Assembly (NCBI RefSeq): GCF_016711335.1
Contig: NZ_JADJTF010000001.1
Coordinates: forward strand, 620,001 to 684,000
DNA from: Thiofilum sp.
GTDB taxonomy: Bacteria > Pseudomonadota > Gammaproteobacteria > Thiotrichales > Thiotrichaceae
Length of the DNA stretch: 64,000 nucleotides
Direction of reading: 5' to 3'
A program made the translations under genes and the position numbers. The notes below the pieces were generated by a model, which saw only the letters and a program-made list of their open reading frames with translations, had not been told where the DNA came from and did not search any database. This document shows positions 6,957 through 14,075 of the stretch, one piece after another. Positions within the stretch are counted from its first letter, which is position 1; each line of letters begins with the position of its first letter.

Positions 6957-8699
6957 ATGACTGATATTTTTATTAGCTACAGCCATCAAGACGAAATCTG
7001 GAAAGATGAATTGCAAAAGCAATTGCGCGTATTGCAGGTGCATGGGCAGTTTGCGGTGTGGGATGATCGGCAGATTGAGGTGGGCGATGAGTGGCTACCT
7101 GCGATTGAGGCGGCGATTGCCAAGGCAAAAGTGGCGGTTTTGCTGATTAGTGCTGATTTTCTGACTTCTAATTTTATTGCCCGCAAAGAGATTCCAAAAT
7201 TATTAGAGCGGCGTAAGTCTGAGGGACTGCGGATTATTCCGGTGATTGTGCATCCTTGTCCGTGGCGGCGTGTGCCTTGGCTGGCAACGGTGCAAGGGGC
7301 AACGGTGGATAATCAGGCGTTGTCGTTGTATGCCATTGGCTCGTATGAGTTGAATCGAGTACTGAGTACGATTGTAGAAAAGATTGATGATTTACTGCTG
7401 GAAGCCAAGCAAGAGGCAGTCCAAAAACAGGCGGAAGCACAACGTTTAGCGCAAGAGCGTTTGGCGCAGGAAGCAGAGGCGCGGCGTTTAGCCGAATTAC
7501 AGGCAAAGCGTGAGGCTGAAGCCCAACAACAAGCCGAAGCCCAAGCCGCACGGGAGCGTGAAGCGCAACGGGTGGCGGCGGAAACCGCCCAACGTGAAGC
7601 TGCACGACAGCAAGCAGCCGAATTACAACGCCAAGCTGAGCAACAAGCGCGAACCTTTAGTACTACAGCATCACCACTGCGAACTAAGCCTGTTGTGGAA
7701 GGTAATGCAGGGCGGGTGAATAAGTGGTTCTTGGGGGGCGTGGGGAGTGTTGCCGCAGTGGGTGTTGTGTGGTTATGGGTGGGTACTAAAGACCCAGAGC
7801 CAAGAGCTGCAACTGTATCCGATACTCCTCCTGTGTTGGTAGCACCTACACCTGTAGTCACAGAGCAACCTATTCAACCAGCCAAAGCAGAGCGCTTACC
7901 CTTTGAACCCGTTATGGTCGATATTCCAGCGGGGACTTTTACGATGGTTTGTGTGCCTAAGCGTGATGTCGTGGAAGGCATGGATAAGTGCTATGGCGAT
8001 GAGTTACCTTTTCGTGAGGTAACAGTGAAAGCCTATCAACTAGCTAAAACCGAGGTGACGGTGGCGCAGTTTCGGGCATTTGTAGAGGCAACCAACTACA
8101 AAACCACCGCAGAAGAGCAAGGTTCTTGCTACTCCCTCAATGATAAAGGGGGATGGGGTGATACCAAAGGTAATTCGTGGCGTCAGTTAGGTTTTAAACA
8201 AACCGATAATGATCCTGTAGCCTGCGTGAGCTGGAATGATGCACAAGCATATATTCAGTGGCTCAAGAAAGAAACAGGCAAACCCTATCGCCTCCCTAGT
8301 GAAGCGGAGTGGGAATATGCAGCACGCGCAGGCAGTGATATCACTTACTTGTGGGGGCAAAACGCTAGCTTAGGTTGTCAGTTTGCAAATCTAGCAGATC
8401 AGAAAGGTAAAGAAAAATACCCTAGTTGGACGATTGCTAACTGTAATGATAGTTATGTTTATACAGCGCCTGTAGCTAGCTATGCTGCTAATAGCTATGG
8501 GCTATATGACATGCATGGTAATGTATGGGAGTGGGTAGCTGATTGCTATGCGAATCCTAGTGATAGCATTAACTGCTCTCGGCGTGTGTTTCGCGGTGGT
8601 TCATGGAACGAAGAGCCGGACTTAAGCTCAGCGTATCGCTCCAACTTCGTGCCTACGAGCCGTCTCAGCGACGTAGGCTTTCGTGTTGCCGCAGGTTAA
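6957..8699 (+). CDS. Transmembrane TIR-domain protein with SUMF1/FGE-type ectodomain
   Basis: The 580-residue product has four parts. A TIR domain (about 1-135) starts DIFISYSHQDE and has the candidate NADase glutamate E78 in SNFIARKEIP. An Ala/Gln/Arg/Glu coiled coil (about 150-233) follows, then one membrane helix (about 257-276). Last is a formylglycine-generating-enzyme-like (SUMF1) domain (about 315-580) with RLPSEAEWEYAARAG, GNVWEWVADCY and FRGGSW motifs. All but one of the nine Cys lie after the membrane helix (332, 345, 391, 423, 474, 496, 530, 540), which suits a disulfide-bonded periplasmic domain. The FGE catalytic cysteines near the C terminus are missing (GFRVAAG ending), so it is probably a binding rather than an enzymatic domain. 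It resembles a receptor: outside sensor, inside TIR. No Shine-Dalgarno is visible. Confidence 0.85.
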   Translation: MTDIFISYSHQDEIWKDELQKQLRVLQVHGQFAVWDDRQIEVGDEWLPAIEAAIAKAKVAVLLISADFLTSNFIARKEIPKLLERRKSEGLRIIPVIVHPCPWRRVPWLATVQGATVDNQALSLYAIGSYELNRVLSTIVEKIDDLLLEAKQEAVQKQAEAQRLAQERLAQEAEARRLAELQAKREAEAQQQAEAQAAREREAQRVAAETAQREAARQQAAELQRQAEQQARTFSTTASPLRTKPVVEGNAGRVNKWFLGGVGSVAAVGVVWLWVGTKDPEPRAATVSDTPPVLVAPTPVVTEQPIQPAKAERLPFEPVMVDIPAGTFTMVCVPKRDVVEGMDKCYGDELPFREVTVKAYQLAKTEVTVAQFRAFVEATNYKTTAEEQGSCYSLNDKGGWGDTKGNSWRQLGFKQTDNDPVACVSWNDAQAYIQWLKKETGKPYRLPSEAEWEYAARAGSDITYLWGQNASLGCQFANLADQKGKEKYPSWTIANCNDSYVYTAPVASYAANSYGLYDMHGNVWEWVADCYANPSDSINCSRRVFRGGSWNEEPDLSSAYRSNFVPTSRLSDVGFRVAAG

Positions 8700-8713
8700 G
8701 TGCCATTGTCCAG

Positions 8714-8760
8714 TAGCATAGCTATGCTAGTCACTAGCTAGTATATAGCTATGCTATAGC
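8714..8760. repeat. Cluster of short palindromes after the TIR gene
   Basis: TAGCATAGCTATGCTA (8714-8729) is a perfect 16-bp palindrome. ACTAGCTAGT (8733-8742) is another, and TATAGC-TAT-GCTATA follows at about 8745-8759. The motif TAGCTA/CTAGCTAG recurs to about 8800. It may end transcription of the TIR gene or be a small dispersed palindromic element. Confidence 0.5.
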
Positions 8761-8834
8761 AGTGAGTAGTTAGTGCATGACTAGCTAGCAGCGCGTAGCT
8801 ATACTTCCCCTAACTCCCCCAATCCTAACCCGCT

Positions 8835-9776
8835 ATGGCAGAAAAAGACCTCATCAGTAAAGACGTACTCCAATTCCTAGCCGCCGATATTGCCAATATC
8901 CTGCTGCACTTGGACGTAGACAAAAACTCCGTAGAACTCCTACCCACCGAACAACAACGCATCGAATCCCGCCGCGCCGACATGGTAGCTCGTATGCGCA
9001 AATGTGAATCGGGCGAGCGCTTCATACTCCATGTTGAAATTCAAAACGCCAATGACAGCTCCATGCCCATCCGCATGTTGCGCTACCTCAGCGATATTTT
9101 AATGATGTACCCCGATGAACCCATCTATCAGTACTTGGTTTACATCGGTAAACAACGTCTCACCATGCCGAGTACTTTACCCCTAGTACGTTTTACCTAC
9201 GACTACCAAGTCCTCGACATGCACACCGTTGATTGCAGCCTACTCCTCGCTCAAGACACTCCCGAAGCCTTAGTACTAGCCATATTATGCGACTTCAAAG
9301 AGCGCCCGACGCAACAAGTGGTCAATTATATTGTCCGACGTTTACGCGAACTCACCGGCGATGATGAACAGAGTTTCCGCAATTATTATGAAATGTTAGA
9401 GACTTTAGGCGATAATCGAGACTTACAAGCTCATCTGGTGGAGGCAAAAACCATGTTGACCCAAGTAGACATCACCCGCTTTTCAACCTATGTCTGGGGC
9501 AAAGAAGACGGCATTAAACAAGGTTTAGAACAAGGTTTAGAACAAGGCTTTGATCAGGGATTACAAAAAGGTATAACTCAAGCACGTTCTGAGCTAGAGC
9601 CATTATTAACTGAGAAAGAGTTGGCGTTGCAAAAGGAACAGCAACGCATACACCAAGCGGTCAAGCAATTATTGGCTTTAAACGCCATGTCTTATCAAGC
9701 CATTGCCGATTTATTCCAATTGACCTTGGAACAAGTGGAAGCTATTGCTCAAGAAACCAAACCGACACAGCATTAA
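8835..9776 (+). CDS. Rpn/PD-(D/E)xK nuclease family transposase-like protein
   Basis: The 313-residue protein has the layout of Rpn (recombination-promoting nuclease) / DUF4351-type relatives. A nuclease core contains D49 and the HVEIQ strand (E68, Q70). A helical middle follows, then a repeated QGLEQGLEQGFDQGL segment (about residues 229-243) and a C-terminal helix-turn-helix-like tail. Characterised Rpn proteins cut DNA and promote RecA-independent recombination. Such genes are usually multicopy and mobile-like, but no terminal repeats are seen here. No Shine-Dalgarno precedes the ATG. The Q-G-L-E repeat is encoded by a small DNA repeat near 9520-9560, a candidate slippage site. Confidence 0.8.
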   Translation: MAEKDLISKDVLQFLAADIANILLHLDVDKNSVELLPTEQQRIESRRADMVARMRKCESGERFILHVEIQNANDSSMPIRMLRYLSDILMMYPDEPIYQYLVYIGKQRLTMPSTLPLVRFTYDYQVLDMHTVDCSLLLAQDTPEALVLAILCDFKERPTQQVVNYIVRRLRELTGDDEQSFRNYYEMLETLGDNRDLQAHLVEAKTMLTQVDITRFSTYVWGKEDGIKQGLEQGLEQGFDQGLQKGITQARSELEPLLTEKELALQKEQQRIHQAVKQLLALNAMSYQAIADLFQLTLEQVEAIAQETKPTQH

Positions 9777-9797
9777 AAGTATTAAGGGTAACAGCTC

Positions 9798-9831
9798 TCT
9801 CCCTTAGCTCAAGCAAAGGAGTGTAGGGAGA
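9798..9831. terminator. Weak hairpin between convergent genes
   Basis: TCTCCCT (9798-9804) can pair with AGGGAGA (9825-9831) over a 20-nt loop, between the Rpn gene and the end of the PQQ operon. The long loop makes it a weak call. Confidence 0.3.
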
Positions 9832-9868
9832 ACACTAATGGTCTGCGCTGCTTTGTCTGTACACTACT

Positions 9869-10495
9869 CTATTTCAAAACCGGCACAGGCTTGACCTCCA
9901 CCAACGGCAACCCTGCCTCTTTCCAGCCATCCGTACCCAACTTATACCAATACACCGCTGAATAATTTAGGGCTTTGACACGCTGAGCCGCATTCCACGA
10001 CATCCAACAATCCGCCACACAAAAGAGCACTATCGGTTTTGCCTTATCACCTTGAGTCAAGCGTTCTAACTCAATAGTTAAATACTGCTCAATATGTGGC
10101 TGCAATGTGCCATAGCCCACATTGGGCAACCATACAGCATTCGGTAATGATTCACGCGGGGCATTGGGTAGCCACTCATGCCCAAAATCAGGTTCATAGC
10201 GCTCTAACACCGCCATTACATCAATCAGGAGCGGCTCCCGCTCTTTGATCAATTGTTGCAATTGCTCAGTGGTAAGAGTAATGCCATTCGGTACACAGTC
10301 AGGGGTGGGACGATGATACTGATCCATGCGTAAATACTCTGGCATTGCTGGAGTACGTACACATTCGGGCTGATCAGCAAATAAAACGCTGGGAGACATC
10401 AACAGAGTACTATCCACTGTTACCGGACAAGGTGGCTCCGCTTGGGCTGCAATAGCAAATGACAGCAAAACCCCAAAAATACTCTTATTTTTCAT
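9869..10495 (-). CDS. Rhodanese-like PQQ-associated CW-motif protein
   Basis: From ATG 10495 (SD GAGGAG; better than an upstream start at 10510) the product is 208 residues with a clear signal peptide (MKNKSIFGVLLSFAIAAQA). The rhodanese-like core contains PNAVWLP and FCVADCWMSWNAAQR, the signature of the PQQ-dependent catabolism-associated CW-motif family (TIGR03865). It has the second cysteine followed by Trp and MSWNAA. The first cysteine sits where rhodanese active sites lie. It is periplasmic and the last gene of the alcohol-oxidation operon. Its exact reaction is unknown; a sulfur- or redox-handling role alongside the SoxYZ-like carrier is inference. Confidence 0.82.
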   Translation of the reverse strand: MKNKSIFGVLLSFAIAAQAEPPCPVTVDSTLLMSPSVLFADQPECVRTPAMPEYLRMDQYHRPTPDCVPNGITLTTEQLQQLIKEREPLLIDVMAVLERYEPDFGHEWLPNAPRESLPNAVWLPNVGYGTLQPHIEQYLTIELERLTQGDKAKPIVLFCVADCWMSWNAAQRVKALNYSAVYWYKLGTDGWKEAGLPLVEVKPVPVLK

Positions 10496-10508
10496 AGTCC
10501 TACTCCTC

Positions 10509-10624
10509 AACCGTAGGGGTAAACCTAGGTGTTTACCCTCTGTTACGTGATAAGAAAGCTGCCATTATGGGATAATTGAGGGATTAGGAGGAAGGGCAAA
10601 CACTCAGGTTTTGCCCCTACGGTT
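10509..10624. repeat. Inverted pair of REP-like hairpins inside the PQQ operon
   Basis: The arms AACCGTAGGGG (10509-10519) and CCCCTACGGTT (10614-10624) are perfect inverted copies. Each continues into its own hairpin: GGGTAAA...TTTACCC on the left and GGGCAAA...TTTGCCC on the right. Two related stem-loops in opposite orientation resemble a BIME-type REP pair. The GTAGGGGCAAA...TTTGCCC core looks like a dispersed palindrome family known from many bacteria (recalled, not checked). The element sits between the hydrolase and CW-motif genes and can dampen transcription or stabilise upstream mRNA. Confidence 0.65.
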
Positions 10625-10657
10625 TCATGCAAAATGAGCCAATAGGTAAGTCTGCTG

Positions 10658-11602
10658 TTAGGGTTTTGCGTCTTTTAACACTTGTTGCTCTAAAGCAGGA
10701 TATAAATGCGCAACCGAACGGCGCAATTCAGATTGAACTAAGCTCATATTTTTAAACCGCTCAGGGATGGGGGTTTGCATTACTTCAGTCATATCCAAAC
10801 CATTTTGTGCCGCCTCCTCAAAGGTAGCAACTAACCATGTTAAGTAGTCTGCGGTCTGTTCAATAGCAGCGGTATCTGTCACAACTGCACCATGACCGGG
10901 TACTAATAGTTTAAAGGGTAGCTCCTTCAAACGTTTTAAAGTCTCTAACCATACGGCTACCTTGGCATGGGGTGTCGTGGGTGCTCGATGATTGAAAACC
11001 AGATCCCCTGCAAACAGTACTCCAGTGGTGTGATCAAACAACACTAAATCACCAGCGGTATGCCCTTCTGCTGCAATGACCTCCAGCTCATGCCCGCCAA
11101 TAGCAAGCCTACCTGCATTTACCGTCTCATCGGCACTAATCGGTTCTGAGCCACGCATCCAATCGCCTGTCATACGGTAAAGATTATCCGCAAACATTCC
11201 ACCTTCAGCTTGCATGGATTGAATCGTAGGCGCTAAAGCACGCAGTGGCGCTTTGCCTTTATAGGCTTGATTACCAAAAAAATGATCAGGATGATGATGC
11301 GTTAGATAAACAGCTATCACAGGCTTATCAGTCACTTGGGCAATGGCAGCAGCTTGCTGCTCACCATAGCGTTTAGATGATCCGGTATCGATCACCACTA
11401 CTCCCTCATTAGTGACAATAAATCCGGTATTGACAATATTGCCGCCATTTTTGCGCGAGAAATCTTCCGTTTTACCAACAAATACATAAGTATCAGGCGC
11501 AATCTGTTGCGCACCTAAGCCATAACTAAACTCATCTGCTTGTAGGATAGTACTGAAGCATACAAGGCTGCTGGCAATGATGAGAGACCATACGCGCTTC
11601 AT
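10658..11602 (-). CDS. Quinoprotein relay system metallo-beta-lactamase-fold hydrolase
   Basis: The 314-residue precursor has a signal peptide (about 1-22) and a complete metal site of the metallo-beta-lactamase fold: THHHPDH (H102, H104, D106, H107), H181, D200 and H237. It fits the quinoprotein relay system zinc metallohydrolase families (TIGR04558/04559), distant relatives of SoxH. It acts in the periplasm; the substrate is not established. Its ATG overlaps the TGA of the SoxYZ-like gene by 4 bases (ATGA), so the two are translationally coupled. Confidence 0.85.
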   Translation of the reverse strand: MKRVWSLIIASSLVCFSTILQADEFSYGLGAQQIAPDTYVFVGKTEDFSRKNGGNIVNTGFIVTNEGVVVIDTGSSKRYGEQQAAAIAQVTDKPVIAVYLTHHHPDHFFGNQAYKGKAPLRALAPTIQSMQAEGGMFADNLYRMTGDWMRGSEPISADETVNAGRLAIGGHELEVIAAEGHTAGDLVLFDHTTGVLFAGDLVFNHRAPTTPHAKVAVWLETLKRLKELPFKLLVPGHGAVVTDTAAIEQTADYLTWLVATFEEAAQNGLDMTEVMQTPIPERFKNMSLVQSELRRSVAHLYPALEQQVLKDAKP

Positions 11603-12372
11603 TGCACCATAGCCTCAATCTTATTACCATTATTATCAACCCCTGACATTTTCACTTCAGAGTATTTGCCAATATCAAGGCTCAGCATAGGGTTTTCACT
11701 AATGGGTTCAAAGGTTTCTAAACGAGCCAATACCTGTCCATCCGGTGTACTAAAGGTCATTTTCTCTAGATAAAAATGCGGAATACCACTCGCTAATCCG
11801 GTATCCATCGGATGCATAATGCGTAGGCGTAGACGGTTATTATCTTCGCGCTTCCAGAGTTGTCCCGACACTTGACCTAGCGTTTTTGACCAATCACCAC
11901 TAGAAGTTCCCACACTCGGTAAAGTACAACCGCCCCCTGCGGCATCTACCCACACCCCACTCACATGCCAGGTGCCTTTATCATCTTTAGCAGCTACATG
12001 AATAGGAGAGCCTTGTTGTAGCTTAATTCTAAAAGCTAATGAGGGACTGATATGCTCAGGGTAAAAACGTAAAATCTGCGGGATAGGATTGAGATCGGCG
12101 ATGACGAGCACTTGCTGGACTTTTTCTAGCCCTTGAACTTTAAAGGCAATAGGTACATTCAGCGAATCCTCAGCCGCCGCTGGGGCGCTAATCGTGACCT
12201 TATCATCGAACACTACTGGCTCACTATTGAGATAGCGTTGGTGCATCAGTGGCCATTGGGGAGAGTTAAGCGGATTAGTACCATCCGCCAACAAGGAGGT
12301 GCTTAGGATGAGGCAAGCTAAGCCCCCTCCTAATAAGACTTTAAGGTTTTGGGGCTTTACCATTATCGTCAT
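11599..12372 (-). CDS. Quinoprotein dehydrogenase-associated SoxYZ-like carrier
   Basis: The 257-residue protein has an N-terminal export signal and two beta-sandwich domains corresponding to SoxY (about 35-150) and SoxZ (about 165-257) in one chain, as in TIGR04557. The carrier cysteine lies in AAGGGCTLPS (C149), whereas SoxY carries its Cys in a swinging arm ending GGCGG, so the arm chemistry may differ. In Sox metabolism such proteins hold covalently bound sulfur; the cargo here is unknown. The start overlaps the end of the upstream binding-protein gene by about 30 bases; a second ATG at 12363 is also possible. Confidence 0.85.
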   Translation of the reverse strand: MTIMVKPQNLKVLLGGGLACLILSTSLLADGTNPLNSPQWPLMHQRYLNSEPVVFDDKVTISAPAAAEDSLNVPIAFKVQGLEKVQQVLVIADLNPIPQILRFYPEHISPSLAFRIKLQQGSPIHVAAKDDKGTWHVSGVWVDAAGGGCTLPSVGTSSGDWSKTLGQVSGQLWKREDNNRLRLRIMHPMDTGLASGIPHFYLEKMTFSTPDGQVLARLETFEPISENPMLSLDIGKYSEVKMSGVDNNGNKIEAMVQ

Positions 12373-13237
12373 CCTCGACCGCCGCTATAGGGGGTAAAGC
12401 CGGAGCATTATAAGCGACTTTATATTTAGCAAAGATGTCGCGGATTTTGCCTTCTTTAACTAAAGCACCCATCGCTTTATCAACTTCCTTGGCTAAATCC
12501 TCATTGCGAGCTTTAACAGCCGCTCCCATAGCCCAAGTGCCTCTAGACAAACCGGGTGTCACTAGCTCACGAATTTGTAAATGTTGCGGAGCTTCGGCTA
12601 GTAAGCCCTCTAATTCGCCCCGTGGTCCCATCACTGCCGCAATTTCACCCGACTTGAGTGCGGTAATCGCCTCTAGATTACTTTTGTAATGCTTTAAGCG
12701 TTCAGCAATTTTGCCATTCACCGCTCGTAATAGATAAAAATCACTTAAGGTATCGACTTCGACCCCAATCGGTGCTTCGATAAAACTCGCTACCGTAGGA
12801 TCAGTTCCGACTTTATCGGTATTAATCGCAAAGGCTAATTTCTCTAGTTGATAGGGACCGACAAAAGCGACCATATCTTCTGCTTTGGCGTATTCACGAT
12901 CATAGGGGGCATGCAACATGACATCAGCAACACCGCCGCCCATGTAATGACCTTTCCACACATTATTGCGTAGATCATCACTCATGGTTTCATCTGCACC
13001 TACCATACGAATGGAGACATTGACTGCAAGCTTTTCAGCGAGTGCTTTAGCAATCTCAACATCAATACCGGTTTGCTTACCGTTTTCGACATAGGAATAA
13101 GGGGGGAAATCTTTATACAGAGCGACGTTGAGCACACCGGACTCTTTGATTTTATCGAGTGCCGCATCTGCCATCACGGTATTCACACTGATGGCTAAGA
13201 TTAGACTACTGAATAATTTAACTACCATTCTCATCAT
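12341..13237 (-). CDS. Quinoprotein-associated periplasmic solute-binding protein (TIGR03871/XoxJ-type)
   Basis: I place the start at ATG 13237, with SD GGAGTGAGGAG just upstream, giving 298 residues with a signal peptide (MMRMVVKLFSSLILAISVNTVMA cut near ADA). An upstream in-frame start at 13288 would add 17 residues that do not fit a signal peptide. The mature part is a type-II substrate-binding fold (SGVLNVALYKDFPPYSYV, GIDVEIAKALAEKL) of the family found next to PQQ methanol/ethanol dehydrogenases, such as XoxJ and PedG relatives. These are thought to assist dehydrogenase activation or cofactor/ligand handling rather than ABC import; no permease is nearby. Confidence 0.85.
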   Translation of the reverse strand: MMRMVVKLFSSLILAISVNTVMADAALDKIKESGVLNVALYKDFPPYSYVENGKQTGIDVEIAKALAEKLAVNVSIRMVGADETMSDDLRNNVWKGHYMGGGVADVMLHAPYDREYAKAEDMVAFVGPYQLEKLAFAINTDKVGTDPTVASFIEAPIGVEVDTLSDFYLLRAVNGKIAERLKHYKSNLEAITALKSGEIAAVMGPRGELEGLLAEAPQHLQIRELVTPGLSRGTWAMGAAVKARNEDLAKEVDKAMGALVKEGKIRDIFAKYKVAYNAPALPPIAAVEDDDNGKAPKP

Positions 13238-13314
13238 TAAACTCCTCACTCCTAAGCGGTGGTAGTGGCTTTTCACTGCCCTGAACAATATGCCCTTTTA
13301 GATTAAGGTGCAAT

Positions 13315-13995
13315 TTATTGTGCTTTTTCCACTGGCTTTTCGGTAGTAGCAGCGGCTGCCTCAGCAGGCTTAGGCTCAGCAGTACTGGTGACCTCAGCAG
13401 GTTTAGCTTCCGTCGTAGCCGGTGTACTCGCTGCCTCTGCGGGTTTAGCTTCAGCCGCTGGTGCACTGGCTGGCTCAGCGGGCTTAGCCTCAGGTGTAGT
13501 AGCAGGAGCTGATTCGGTGGGAGCTGCCTCGGTTTTAGTTTCCGCAGCCGGTTCTTTCGCTTTAGCCTCAGCCGTTTCTACTGAAACGGTTTGCAACCAA
13601 CTACGAATAGTCCACAAAGCTTCTTGACTAATGACACCTTCAAAAGCGGGCATATAGGTGACACCATTACGGATAGCACCATTTTGTACCCGCATTTTGA
13701 AGATTTCATCGCCTTCATCATCATTAGGTAAATTACGTAAATCAGGCGCAATACCACCAGAAACTGCTTCTAAGCCGTGACAACGTGCACAGTTTTGACC
13801 ATAAGCGGATTTACCAATCTCAATCGCTTTTTCATTGCCGCGATAAGGATTAGTTTCTACCCAATCTTTACCAATAGGGTCTAAACCAGTGGTATCCACG
13901 GCTTGCGGCACTACATCTCCATGCGCCCAAACGAGGCTAGCACTGCATGCCCCAGCTAATGTTAATGCCATTGCGATCTGACGTACTAATTTCAT
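13315..13995 (-). CDS. pedF: Cytochrome c-550 PedF/ExaB-type electron acceptor with Pro-Ala-Glu-Lys tail
   Basis: From ATG 13995 the precursor is 226 residues: a signal peptide (about 1-24), then a monohaem cytochrome c domain. CARCH is at 69-73 and a likely Met ligand at 115 (GVTYMPAF). The NPYRGNEKAIEIG and SGGIAPDLR segments match the PedF family (TIGR04494), which accepts electrons from quinoprotein ethanol dehydrogenases. About 90 C-terminal residues form a low-complexity tail of repeated EAKPAE-like units, absent from a minimal cytochrome. The tail may act as a flexible tether to the dehydrogenase or envelope (inference). It lies 80 bases downstream of the dehydrogenase gene. Confidence 0.88.
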   Translation of the reverse strand: MKLVRQIAMALTLAGACSASLVWAHGDVVPQAVDTTGLDPIGKDWVETNPYRGNEKAIEIGKSAYGQNCARCHGLEAVSGGIAPDLRNLPNDDEGDEIFKMRVQNGAIRNGVTYMPAFEGVISQEALWTIRSWLQTVSVETAEAKAKEPAAETKTEAAPTESAPATTPEAKPAEPASAPAAEAKPAEAASTPATTEAKPAEVTSTAEPKPAEAAAATTEKPVEKAQ

Positions 13996-14075
13996 GATTC
14001 CATACCTGATGATAATGATCCTCTGCAAAAGCGTGAGGTAAGTGTCACACTTACCTCACGAACCCTAACTAACGT

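Noticed and set aside
7234..7861. Long minus-strand and shifted frames inside the TIR gene
   Set aside because: They mirror the Ala/Gln/Glu coiled coil and membrane segment and have no starts or domains of their own.
8560..8699. The C-terminal RGGSWN...GFRV segment of the TIR protein as a diversity-generating retroelement target
   Set aside because: It matches the normal conserved end of SUMF1 domains, and no reverse transcriptase or template repeat exists in the window.
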